From an uncultured Eubacteriales bacterium (lineage in GTDB: Bacteria; Bacillota; Clostridia; Christensenellales; UBA1242): DNA of 30,603 bases. This document shows, piece by piece, positions 7,110 to 14,650 of the stretch. Within the stretch, counting starts at the first letter, position 1, and every line of letters starts with the position of its first letter. Where the stretch lies: positions 1-30,603 of the forward strand of contig USSZ01000011.1 in NCBI GenBank assembly GCA_900557645.1, in the 5' to 3' direction. The notes under the pieces were generated by a model. The model saw nothing but the letters and a program-made list of their open reading frames with translations, did not search any database and was not told where the DNA came from. Made by a program: the position numbers and the translations under genes.

Positions 7110-7125
7110 GTAGGGAGGTTATAAA

Positions 7126-7953
7126 ATGGCAATTAAGATTCATAGACCAACTTCTGCTGGAAGAAGATTTTATACAACCTCTTCCTATGAAGAAATTACA
7201 AAGAAAACTCCTGAGAAATCACTTCTTGTTAAAAAAGACAAGAATGCTGGTAGAAATGCTCAAGGAAAAGTTACTGTTAGACACCAAGGTGGTGGCAACA
7301 GACAAAAATATCGTTTAATCGATTTCAAAAGAAATAAAGACAATATCCCTGCAAAAGTTGTAGGTATTGAATATGATCCAAACAGAACTGCTTATATTGC
7401 ACTTTTAAACTATGCAGATGGTGAAAAAAGATATATTATAGCACCTGTTGGACTTAAAGATGGTGATATTGTTATGAGTGGTGAAAACGTTGAAATTAAA
7501 GTCGGCAACTCTCTTCCACTCGCATCAATTCCTGTTGGTTCTCTTGTTCACAACATAGAACTTCAACCTAGAAAAGGTGGACAACTTGCTCGTAGTGCAG
7601 GTAGTGAAGTTCAATTAATGGCTAAAGAAGGAAAATATGCAACTCTTCGTCTTCCAAGTGGAGAAATGAGAAAAGTATTACTTACTTGCCGTGCAACAAT
7701 CGGAACTGTTGGAAATATAGACCATGAGCTTGTATCTCTTGGTAAGGCTGGACGTAATAGACATATGGGTGTTAGACCTACCGTTCGTGGTGTTGCTATG
7801 AACCCTAATGACCACAAGCATGGTGGTGGTGAAGGTAAGAGCCCTGTTGGTCTTCCTGGACCAGTTACTCCTTGGAATAAGCCTGCTCTTGGTTACAAGA
7901 CTAGAAAGAGAAAAAATAAATCTAACCGTTTAATGGTTAAGAGAGTTAATTAG
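7126..7953 (+). CDS. rplB: 50S ribosomal protein L2
   Basis: One of the most conserved ribosomal proteins, needed for subunit joining and the peptidyl transferase centre. The C-terminal GVAMNPNDHKHGGGEGKSP contains the conserved histidine region, and VRHQGGGNRQKYRLIDFKR lies in the N-terminal OB fold. 275 residues is standard. GGGAGG precedes the ATG. Confidence 0.98.
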   Translation: MAIKIHRPTSAGRRFYTTSSYEEITKKTPEKSLLVKKDKNAGRNAQGKVTVRHQGGGNRQKYRLIDFKRNKDNIPAKVVGIEYDPNRTAYIALLNYADGEKRYIIAPVGLKDGDIVMSGENVEIKVGNSLPLASIPVGSLVHNIELQPRKGGQLARSAGSEVQLMAKEGKYATLRLPSGEMRKVLLTCRATIGTVGNIDHELVSLGKAGRNRHMGVRPTVRGVAMNPNDHKHGGGEGKSPVGLPGPVTPWNKPALGYKTRKRKNKSNRLMVKRVN

Positions 7954-7964
7954 GAGAGAAGATT

Positions 7965-8255
7965 ATGAGCAAATCATTAAAGAAAAAGCCTTATGTTCAT
8001 CCAAGTCTTTTAAAGAAAGTAGCCGAGATGCAAGCATCTGGGGTTAAAAGACCTATAAAAACTTGGTCAAGATCATCTACTATCTATCCTGATTTCGTAG
8101 GATTTACATTTGCAGTTCATAATGGTAAAAAACATGTCCCTGTTTACTGCACAGCAGAGATGGTAGGTCATAAACTTGGAGAATTCTCTCCAACAAGAAC
8201 TTATAAGGGACATACTAAAAAGTCGGCAGCAGTTGCAACAAAGGCTGGAAAATAG
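7965..8255 (+). CDS. rpsS: 30S ribosomal protein S19
   Basis: 30S head protein next to S13. Contains MSKSLKKKPYV, KTWSRSSTIYPDFVGFTFAV and the conserved HKLGEFSPTRTYKGH. At 96 residues it is slightly longer than E. coli S19 only at the C-terminus. AGGAGAG precedes the start. Confidence 0.97.
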   Translation: MSKSLKKKPYVHPSLLKKVAEMQASGVKRPIKTWSRSSTIYPDFVGFTFAVHNGKKHVPVYCTAEMVGHKLGEFSPTRTYKGHTKKSAAVATKAGK

Positions 8256-8264
8256 AGGTGAATA

Positions 8265-8654
8265 ATGGCTACAAGAATTAGACAAAAAGCAGCAAAAAGA
8301 GCAGAAGAGAAAAAATATCCTTATGCTGTTGCAAAATATGTAAGAATGAGCCCATCTAAAATAACATATATTCTTGATCTCGTAAGAGGAAAGAAGGCAC
8401 AAGAAGCCGTTGCTATTTTAGAAAATATGCCTAATAAAGGTGCATTTGAAAGCCTTAAAGTTTTAAAAAGTGCTATTGCAAATGCTGAAAACAATATGGG
8501 TAAAAATGTTGAAACATTATTCGTTAAAGAAGCCTATGCTACAAGTGGTCCTCAATTCAAAAGAATGAGTGCTAGAGCAAAAGGTTCTGGTAATGTAATA
8601 CTCAAAAAAACTTCACACATCACTATTGTGCTTGATGAAGTGGTAGGAGGCTAA
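8265..8654 (+). CDS. rplV: 50S ribosomal protein L22
   Basis: Tunnel-lining protein. Core motifs YVRMSPSKITYILDLVRGK, AIANAENN and FKRMSARAKGSGNVILKKTSHITIVL, including the hairpin reaching the tunnel constriction. 129 residues, with a basic N-terminal extension of about 15 residues (RQKAAKRAEEKKYP) compared with E. coli. Confidence 0.96.
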   Translation: MATRIRQKAAKRAEEKKYPYAVAKYVRMSPSKITYILDLVRGKKAQEAVAILENMPNKGAFESLKVLKSAIANAENNMGKNVETLFVKEAYATSGPQFKRMSARAKGSGNVILKKTSHITIVLDEVVGG

Positions 8655-8655
8655 G

Positions 8656-9327
8656 ATGGGACAAAAGGTTAGTCCAATAGGACTTAGAGTAGGTATCAAT
8701 AAAGATTGGAATTCTACTTGGTATGCTGACAAGAAAACATTTGCAGCAAATCTTAAAGAAGACCAAGATATCAAAAACTTTTTATATAAAAAATACAAGG
8801 CGTGCTCAATTTCAAAAATAACTATTGAAAGAACAGAGGGCAAACTTGTTGTTAATATCTTTACAGCAAAACCTGGTATGATTATCGGAACTAAGGGTGC
8901 TGGAATTGAAGGAATTAAGAAAGAAATCGCAAATATCGCTAGACCTGTTAAACTTTTACTTGTAAATGTAAAAGAAATTAAAAAACCAGATCTTGATGCT
9001 CAACTTGTTGCAGAAAGCATCGCTCTTCAACTTGAAAAACGTGTTGCTGCAAAAAGAGCATTAAAACAGGCTATTGAAAGAGTTATGAAAGCAGGTGCTA
9101 AAGGTTGTAAGGTTCAAGTTAGTGGCGTTCTTTTAAAAGCAAATGAGAAAGCACAAACTGAAAAACAATTTAGAGGTTCTGTTCCACTTCATACTCTTAG
9201 AGCAGATATTGACTATGGTGAATCTGCAGCATATACAATGATTGGTAAAATTGGTGTTAAATGCTGGATTTACAAAGGTGAAATTCTTGGCAACAAGTCG
9301 TCTGATAAAAAAGGAGGACAAGAATAA
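8656..9327 (+). CDS. rpsC: 30S ribosomal protein S3
   Basis: Forms the mRNA entry site with S4 and S5 and acts in mRNA unwinding. Opens MGQKVSPIGLRVGINKDWNS. A type II KH domain carries the GxxG loop in GMIIGTKGAGIEGIKKEI (about residues 74-91), and the C-terminal domain holds VQVSGVLLKANEKA. 223 residues is normal. Its stop overlaps rplP (TAATG). Confidence 0.97.
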   Translation: MGQKVSPIGLRVGINKDWNSTWYADKKTFAANLKEDQDIKNFLYKKYKACSISKITIERTEGKLVVNIFTAKPGMIIGTKGAGIEGIKKEIANIARPVKLLLVNVKEIKKPDLDAQLVAESIALQLEKRVAAKRALKQAIERVMKAGAKGCKVQVSGVLLKANEKAQTEKQFRGSVPLHTLRADIDYGESAAYTMIGKIGVKCWIYKGEILGNKSSDKKGGQE

Positions 9328-9767
9328 TGTTAATGCCTAAAAGAGTTAAAAGAAGAAAAGTTATGAGAGGCAGAATGACAGGAAAAGCCACAAGAGGCAA
9401 CACTCTTGCTTATGGTTCTTATGGAATAATTGCTACTGAACCATGCTGGATAAAGTCAAACCAAATCGAAGCAGCACGTATTGCTTTAACAAGATATACA
9501 AGACGTGATGGTAAAGTTTGGATTAAAATTTTTCCTGACAAGCCTGTAACTAAAAAACCTGCTGAAACTCGTATGGGTTCTGGTAAAGGTTCTCCTGAAT
9601 TCTGGGTTGCAGTTGTAAAACCTGGTAGAGTGCTTTTTGAAATTGAAGGTGTAAGCGAAGAAACAGCGAAAGAAGCACTCAGACTTGCTGGACACAAACT
9701 TCCATGCAAAGTTAAATTTATAAAGAAAGAAGATGAAGCAAAAGGTGGTGTGAAAGATGAAAATTAA
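9327..9767 (+). CDS. rplP: 50S ribosomal protein L16
   Basis: Binds near the A-site and helps place tRNA. The start MLMPKRVKRRK at 9327 matches the family's usual MLLPKRVKYRR, so it is preferred over the ATG two codons later. AAGGAGG (9310-9316) precedes it inside rpsC. Motifs include WIKIFPDKPVTKKPAETRMG and GKGSPEFWVAVVKPGR, which carries the loop near the peptidyl transferase centre. 146 residues. Confidence 0.97.
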   Translation: MLMPKRVKRRKVMRGRMTGKATRGNTLAYGSYGIIATEPCWIKSNQIEAARIALTRYTRRDGKVWIKIFPDKPVTKKPAETRMGSGKGSPEFWVAVVKPGRVLFEIEGVSEETAKEALRLAGHKLPCKVKFIKKEDEAKGGVKDEN

Positions 9768-9975
9768 TGAAATTAAATATCTATCTGTTGCTGAATTAAA
9801 TGCAAAGTTAAAAGAACTTAATAGTGAATTATTTAATCTCCGTTTCTCTCACGCTACTCGTTCTCTTGCAAACCCTATGGCAATTCATAATGTTAAAAAG
9901 GATATAGCAAGAGTTAAAACAGTCTTAAGAGAAAAAGAATTAGAAGAAAAGGGAGGCAACGATGGAAACAAGTAG
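9757..9975 (+). CDS. rpmC: 50S ribosomal protein L29
   Basis: Two-helix protein at the tunnel exit next to L23. Sequence MKINEIKYLSVAELNAKLKE followed by ELFNLRF and NVKKDIARVKTVLREKE fits the family. 72 residues. It overlaps the end of rplP by 11 bases and the start of rpsQ by 14, so it is tightly coupled with both. Confidence 0.95.
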   Translation: MKINEIKYLSVAELNAKLKELNSELFNLRFSHATRSLANPMAIHNVKKDIARVKTVLREKELEEKGGNDGNK

Positions 9976-10225
9976 AAATGCAAGAATTACTCGTATTGGC
10001 GAAGTTGTTAGCGCTGGTAAAATGGATAAAACTGTTGTAGTTAAAGTCGTTTCCAGAGTTAAAAGCCCAATCTATAAAAAAGTTGTTCAAAAGTCGAAAA
10101 CTTTCAAAGCCCATGATGAAAACAACGAATGCGGAATTGGTGATACAGTTCGCATAATGGAAACTCGTCCACTTAGTAAGGACAAGTATTTCAGAGTTGT
10201 TGAAATTATTGAAAAGGCTAAGTAA
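9962..10225 (+). CDS. rpsQ: 30S ribosomal protein S17
   Basis: Primary 16S-binding OB-fold protein of the 30S body. GEVVSAGKMDKTVVVKVV, then YKKVVQKSKTFKAHDENNEC and GDTVRIMETRPLSKDKYFRV are conserved. 87 residues. GGGAGG lies within the end of rpmC, which it overlaps. Confidence 0.97.
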   Translation: METSRNARITRIGEVVSAGKMDKTVVVKVVSRVKSPIYKKVVQKSKTFKAHDENNECGIGDTVRIMETRPLSKDKYFRVVEIIEKAK

Positions 10226-10239
10226 TAGGAGGAACGAAT

Positions 10240-10608
10240 ATGATTCAACCACAAACAAGATTAAAAGTTGCAGATAACACAGGTGCAAAAGAAATTATGT
10301 GTATCAGAGTTCTTGGTGGTTCTTTTAGAAGAAGTGGAAACATAGGTGATGTTATTGTAGCCTCTGTTAAAAAAGCCATTCCTGGTGGAACTGTTAAGAA
10401 AGGTGATGTTGTAAAAGCTGTTATTGTTCGTTCTTCAAAAGGCTTAAGAAGACCTGATGGTTCTCATATTAGATTTGATGATAATGCAGCAGTTATTATT
10501 GATAATCAAAAACAACCAAAAGGAACTCGTGTTTTTGGACCTATTGCTAGAGAGCTTCGTGATAAGGGATATATGAAGATTATATCTCTTGCACCAGACG
10601 TTATATAA
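10240..10608 (+). CDS. rplN: 50S ribosomal protein L14
   Basis: Interface protein contacting 16S rRNA helix 14 and the docking site of the silencing factor RsfS. MIQPQTRLKVADNTGAKEI, the basic GLRRPDGSHIRFDDNAAVII and the ending FGPIARELRDKGYMKIISLA are all conserved. Exactly 122 residues, the usual length. Confidence 0.98.
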   Translation: MIQPQTRLKVADNTGAKEIMCIRVLGGSFRRSGNIGDVIVASVKKAIPGGTVKKGDVVKAVIVRSSKGLRRPDGSHIRFDDNAAVIIDNQKQPKGTRVFGPIARELRDKGYMKIISLAPDVI

Positions 10609-10620
10609 AAGGAGCATACC

Positions 10621-11271
10621 ATGAAGATGACAGTTAAAACAGGTGATAACGTTTTAGTTATTGCTGGAAAAGATAAAGGTAAAACTGGTAAAGTAACTGC
10701 TGTATATGCAGATACAAATAGAGTGCTTATTGAAAATGTTAACATAGTTTCAAAGCACCAAAAACCAAAGTCTCAACAAGATAAGGGCGGAATCTTCAAA
10801 AGACCTGCTCCAATCGACGCTTCTAATGTTATGGTTGTTTGTCCAGTTTGTGGAAAAGCAACAAGAGTTGCACATTCTGAAGTAAACGGCAAAAAAGTTC
10901 GTTCATGTAAGAAATGTGGTGCATCTTTAGATAAAGAATTTGTTAAACAAACAAAGAAAGAAGCAAAAAAGACAATTAAGGCATCAGAACTTAAAAATGC
11001 AAAATTAAAAGTTGCTGGCACTGAAAAAGTAGAAGAAAAAGCAGAAGAAGTTAAAGCCCCAGCAAAGGCAAAGGCTACAACAACTAAAGCAAAAACTACA
11101 TCAAAAAAATCTACTGAAAAAGTAGAAAGTGAAGTTAAGACAGAGCCAAAGAAAACAACTGCAAAGAAGGCTGCAACTACTAAAAAAGTAAGTGCAGAAA
11201 AGGCAGAAAAAACTACTGAAAAGAAAACAACAGCAAAAAAGTCGTCAACAGCAAAAAAGGAAACTAAATAG
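10621..11271 (+). CDS. rplX: 50S ribosomal protein L24 with long basic C-terminal tail
   Basis: Assembly initiator at the tunnel exit. A KOW motif (about residues 5-36, VLVIAGKDKGKTGKVTAVYA) and the C4 zinc form (C74, C77, C96, C99) make a complete L24 of about 105 residues. A further 110 residues follow, made almost only of Lys, Ala, Thr, Glu and Ser in repeats such as AKKAATTKKV and EKKTTAKKSS. The tail resembles the disordered tails of histone H1-like proteins. It is one open frame without a second binding site, so it is a true extension and doubles the normal length. Its role is unknown; RNA binding or tunnel-exit interaction are guesses. Confidence 0.95.
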   Translation: MKMTVKTGDNVLVIAGKDKGKTGKVTAVYADTNRVLIENVNIVSKHQKPKSQQDKGGIFKRPAPIDASNVMVVCPVCGKATRVAHSEVNGKKVRSCKKCGASLDKEFVKQTKKEAKKTIKASELKNAKLKVAGTEKVEEKAEEVKAPAKAKATTTKAKTTSKKSTEKVESEVKTEPKKTTAKKAATTKKVSAEKAEKTTEKKTTAKKSSTAKKETK

Positions 11272-11280
11272 GAGTAAATA

Positions 11281-11832
11281 ATGGCTAAAGAACAAAATAG
11301 AATTTTAGAAAAATATAAAAAAGAAGTTGTTCCTGCTCTTATTCAAGAATTCGGATATAAAAACGTAAACGAAGTTCCAAAACTTGTTAAAATAGTTCTT
11401 AACATGGGACTTGGAGAAGTTAAAGGAAATTCAAAGAGTTTTAATATTGCTGTTGAAGAACTTGCAGTTATTTCAGGACAAAAACCTGTTGTTACAACAG
11501 CAAAAAAATCAATCTCAAACTTCGGTTTAAGAGAAGGACAAAAAATTGGTGCTAAAGTTACACTTAGAGGAGATAGAATGTATGAATTCTTTGACAGACT
11601 TACTGCAATCGCTCTTCCAAAAGTGAGAGACTTTAGAGGAATTTCTGATAAGTCATTTGATGGCAAAGGAAATTATTCTATGGGAATAAAAGAACAACTT
11701 ATTTTCCCAGAAATCGTATATGAAAAAGTCGAAAAAATCAGAGGTTTTGATATTACTTTTGTAACTACCGCTAAGACCAACGAAGAAGCAAAAGCTTTAC
11801 TTAAGGCACTTGGATTGCCTTTTGCTAAATAG
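11281..11832 (+). CDS. rplE: 50S ribosomal protein L5
   Basis: Binds 5S rRNA and the P-site tRNA elbow. KIVLNMGLGE, GQKPVVTTAKKSISNFGLRE, GAKVTLRGDRMYEFFDRL and FDGKGNYSMGIKEQLIFPEI are diagnostic. 183 residues, normal. It directly follows the unusually long rplX. Confidence 0.97.
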   Translation: MAKEQNRILEKYKKEVVPALIQEFGYKNVNEVPKLVKIVLNMGLGEVKGNSKSFNIAVEELAVISGQKPVVTTAKKSISNFGLREGQKIGAKVTLRGDRMYEFFDRLTAIALPKVRDFRGISDKSFDGKGNYSMGIKEQLIFPEIVYEKVEKIRGFDITFVTTAKTNEEAKALLKALGLPFAK

Positions 11833-11843
11833 GAGTTTAAGTT

Positions 11844-12029
11844 ATGGCAAGAAAAGCATTAGTTGAAAAACAAAAAAGAACACAAAAGTATAAAACTCGC
11901 GAGTATACAAGATGCTCATTATGCGGAAGACCACATGCTGTTCTTAAAAAATATGGAATTTGCAGAGTTTGTTTCCGTGAACTTGCTAACAAGGGTGAAA
12001 TACCTGGTGTTAGAAAGTCAAGCTGGTAA
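11844..12029 (+). CDS. rpsZ: 30S ribosomal protein S14, zinc-binding short form
   Basis: 61-residue zinc form of S14, as in most Bacillota, placed between L5 and S8. Two CxxC pairs (C24/C27 in CSLCGRP and C40/C43 in CRVCF) bind zinc; the ending GEIPGVRKSSW is conserved. Because this form needs zinc, a zinc-free paralogue may exist elsewhere in the genome. Confidence 0.97.
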   Translation: MARKALVEKQKRTQKYKTREYTRCSLCGRPHAVLKKYGICRVCFRELANKGEIPGVRKSSW

Positions 12030-12045
12030 TTAAGGAGGAAAAATA

Positions 12046-12444
12046 ATGTTAGTTACAGATCCAATCGCAGATATGCTCACAAGAATTCGTAATGCACTTC
12101 AAGTAAAGCATGACAATGTAAGCATTCCTGCATCAAATGAAAAACGTGCTATCGCTAAAATCCTTCTTGATGAAGGTTATATCGCATCTTATGAAGAAAC
12201 AAGTGATGGCAATCACAAGAATATCGTTATTACATTAAAATATGACGAAACTGGCGACAGCGTTATACAAGGACTTAAGAGAATTTCTAAACCTGGTCTT
12301 CGTATCTACGCACAAAAAGATAAACTTCCAAAAGTTATAAGCGGACTTGGAATCGCAATCATCTCTACAAACAAGGGTATTGTTACTGATAAAGAAGCAA
12401 GAAAACTTGGTGTAGGGGGCGAAGTTCTCGCTTATGTATGGTAA
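12046..12444 (+). CDS. rpsH: 30S ribosomal protein S8
   Basis: Central-domain 16S binder. DPIADMLTRIRNA at the start and the C-terminal GLGIAIISTNKGIVTDKEA and GGEVLAYVW are invariant in the family. 132 residues. In E. coli S8 is the repressor of the spc operon; no separate spc promoter or leader is seen here, since it is transcribed with the S10 genes. Confidence 0.98.
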   Translation: MLVTDPIADMLTRIRNALQVKHDNVSIPASNEKRAIAKILLDEGYIASYEETSDGNHKNIVITLKYDETGDSVIQGLKRISKPGLRIYAQKDKLPKVISGLGIAIISTNKGIVTDKEARKLGVGGEVLAYVW

Positions 12445-12453
12445 GGAGGAAAC

Positions 12454-13002
12454 ATGTCTAGAATAGGTAAAGAATTGATTGTTATGCCAGCAGGTGTAAC
12501 TGCAAAATTTGAGAATGGCGTTCTTACAGTTAACGGACCTAAAGGAACTTTAACTCAAAGTATTGATGCTGTAATCAAAGTTAATATTGATGGACAAAAT
12601 CTTTCTTTTGAAATCGCAAAAGAAACACCATCATCAAATGCTAAACATGGACTTTATAGAGCACTTGCACACAATATGGTTGTTGGTGTTCATGATGGAT
12701 TCAAAAAAGCATTACAAATTTCTGGTGTTGGTTACAAAGCCAGTGTAAGTGGAAATAAACTTGTTATGAACTTAGGGTTCTCTCACCCAGTTGAAGTTGA
12801 AATTCCAAGTGATTTACAAGTTGCTTGTCCATCTGCAACAGATATTGTAGTATCTGGAATAGATAAGCATAAAGTTGGTCAATTTGCTTCAAATATTAAA
12901 GATATCAGACCAGTTGAACCATATCATGGTTATGGTGTAAGATATGCTGACCAAGTAGTAATTAGAAAAGTCGGAAAAACAGCCGGTAAAGGCAAGAAAT
13001 AG
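12454..13002 (+). CDS. rplF: 50S ribosomal protein L6
   Basis: Two repeated alpha-beta domains next to the sarcin-ricin loop. MSRIGKELI, NGPKGTLTQSI, ISGVGYKASVSGNKLVMNLG and the terminal IRPVEPYHGYGVRYADQVV are conserved. 182 residues, normal. GGAGG precedes. Confidence 0.97.
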   Translation: MSRIGKELIVMPAGVTAKFENGVLTVNGPKGTLTQSIDAVIKVNIDGQNLSFEIAKETPSSNAKHGLYRALAHNMVVGVHDGFKKALQISGVGYKASVSGNKLVMNLGFSHPVEVEIPSDLQVACPSATDIVVSGIDKHKVGQFASNIKDIRPVEPYHGYGVRYADQVVIRKVGKTAGKGKK

Positions 13003-13013
13003 GAGATACTCAG

Positions 13014-13382
13014 ATGATTAACAAAAGTGATAAAAATAAAGAAAGACTTGTTCGTCATAAAAGAGTTAGAACAAAAGTTTCTGGAACAAGTGAAAGACCA
13101 CGTCTTTCTGTTTACAGAAGTTTAAGTCAAGTTTATGCTCAAATCATTGATGACCAAAAGGGAGTAACTCTTGTATCTTGTTCTACACTTGATCCTGAAG
13201 TTAAAGGACAACTTGAGGGAAAGAGCAAGTCTGAACAAGCAAAACTTGTTGGACAAACTATAGCAAAACGTGCTCTTGACAAGAAAATAACAGAAGTTGT
13301 ATTTGACAGAGGTGGATATATCTATATCGGTCGTGTTCAGGCTTTGGCTGATGGAGCCAGAGAAGCTGGACTTAAGTTTTAG
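13014..13382 (+). CDS. rplR: 50S ribosomal protein L18
   Basis: 5S rRNA-binding protein of the central protuberance. RHKRVRTKVSGTSERPRLSV at the N-terminus and VVFDRGGYIYIGRVQALADG near the C-terminus are diagnostic. 122 residues. The rpsE binding site AGGAGG immediately follows the stop. Confidence 0.97.
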   Translation: MINKSDKNKERLVRHKRVRTKVSGTSERPRLSVYRSLSQVYAQIIDDQKGVTLVSCSTLDPEVKGQLEGKSKSEQAKLVGQTIAKRALDKKITEVVFDRGGYIYIGRVQALADGAREAGLKF

Positions 13383-13391
13383 GAGGAAATC

Positions 13392-13988
13392 ATGGCAGAA
13401 AACGAACAAATCACTGTAGAAAATACTGCTTCTGAAAATAATGCACCTAAAGGAAAGAAAAACTTCTCTTCTAAAGTTAAAGGTGAAAGAAAAGAAAGAA
13501 CTCCAAAGAAAGAAGCAAGCGAATTTGATAAACGTGTAGTTTCTGTAAGACGTGTAACAAAGGTTGTTAAGGGAGGAAGAACTCTTCGTTTTTCAGCATT
13601 AGTTGTAGTTGGAGATGGTAAAGGCAGAGTTGGTCTTGGAATTGGTAAAAGCAAAGACGTAAGTTCTGCAATTGAAAAAGCAACAACAATCGCAAAAAGA
13701 AATGTAAAAGTTGTTCCTATTGTTAATGGAACAATTCCACATGAAAACATTGGTAAATTCTCAGCAACAAAAATTTTATTGTTGCCTGCTCCAGAAGGAA
13801 CTGGTGTTATTGCTGGTGGTTCTGCACGTGCTGTTATTGAACTTGCAGGAATTCAAAATATCGTTACAAAGACTCATGGTTCTTCAAATAAAATTAACTG
13901 CGTAAAGGCTACTATGCAAGGACTTCTTAGTCTTAGAACAAAAGAAGAAATCGCAAGACGTCGTGGCAAGAGCGTAGAGGAAATCTAA
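13392..13988 (+). CDS. rpsE: 30S ribosomal protein S5 with extended N-terminus
   Basis: Decoding-fidelity protein at the mRNA entry. The S5 core starts near residue 42 (SEFDKRVVSVRRVTKVVKGG) and includes FSALVVVGDGKGRVGLGIGK and GVIAGGSARAVIELAGIQNI. Before it lies an acidic then basic extension of about 35-40 residues not found in E. coli S5 (198 versus about 166 residues). The ATG at 13392 follows AGGAGG, so the extension is really translated. Confidence 0.96.
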   Translation: MAENEQITVENTASENNAPKGKKNFSSKVKGERKERTPKKEASEFDKRVVSVRRVTKVVKGGRTLRFSALVVVGDGKGRVGLGIGKSKDVSSAIEKATTIAKRNVKVVPIVNGTIPHENIGKFSATKILLLPAPEGTGVIAGGSARAVIELAGIQNIVTKTHGSSNKINCVKATMQGLLSLRTKEEIARRRGKSVEEI

Positions 13989-13999
13989 GGGAGGACGAC

Positions 14000-14194
14000 A
14001 TGGCAAAGAAAGAAAAAATGCTTAAAGTTACATGGGTTAGAAGTTGCATTGGTTATAATGCTAAACAAGCAAAAATAATTGAAGCACTTGGACTTAAAAA
14101 ACTTAATCAATCAAAGATTCTTCCAGATAATGAATCTATAAGAGGAAGCCTTCACCACGTGGCTCATCTTGTAAAAGTAGAAGAAGTAAAATAG
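14000..14194 (+). CDS. rpmD: 50S ribosomal protein L30
   Basis: Small 50S protein. LKVTWVRSCIGYNAKQAKII, then LGLKKLNQSKILPDNESIRG and HHVAHLVKVEEV fit L30. 64 residues with a short basic N-terminal addition (MAKKEKM). Lies in the standard place between S5 and L15. Confidence 0.95.
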   Translation: MAKKEKMLKVTWVRSCIGYNAKQAKIIEALGLKKLNQSKILPDNESIRGSLHHVAHLVKVEEVK

Positions 14195-14203
14195 GAGGCC
14201 GAT

Positions 14204-14650
14204 ATGAAACTTGAAAATATGAAACCAGCCGAAGGTGCTACAACTAAAAAAGTTAGAGTTGGTAGAGGAATTGGAAGTGGAATAGGTAAAACTAGTGGAA
14301 AAGGCCACAAAGGTCAAAATGCTCGTAGTGGTGGTGGAGTAAGACCTGGATTTGAGGGTGGAAATATCCCAATGATCAGAAAAGTCCCAATTCGTGGATT
14401 TAATAATAAAAACTTTACAAAAAGATATGCATGTGTAAATGTTGGAGATTTAGAAGCGTTTGAAGCAAATGCAGTTGTTGATCAAGAACTTCTTTATGAA
14501 ACAAGATTTATCGGCAAACGTTCTGAATATGGACTTAAAGTTTTAGGTGATGGAGAGATTACAAAACCTATCACTGTTAAGTGTAATAAAATCACAAAAC
14601 AAGCTAGAGAAAAAATTGAAAAAGTTGGTGGTAAAGTAGAGGAGTTATAA
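14204..14650 (+). CDS. rplO: 50S ribosomal protein L15
   Basis: Late-assembly 50S protein. The basic glycine-rich N-terminal arm (KVRVGRGIGSGIGKTSGKGH, then GQNARSGGGVRPGFEGG) and the C-terminal globular part are typical. 148 residues. The stop overlaps the secY start (TAATG), the usual coupling of L15 to SecY. Confidence 0.97.
   Translation: MKLENMKPAEGATTKKVRVGRGIGSGIGKTSGKGHKGQNARSGGGVRPGFEGGNIPMIRKVPIRGFNNKNFTKRYACVNVGDLEAFEANAVVDQELLYETRFIGKRSEYGLKVLGDGEITKPITVKCNKITKQAREKIEKVGGKVEEL

Noticed and set aside
10930..11271. Separate histone-like gene after rplX
   Set aside because: It is in the same frame as L24 with no stop codon, binding site or start between the two parts.
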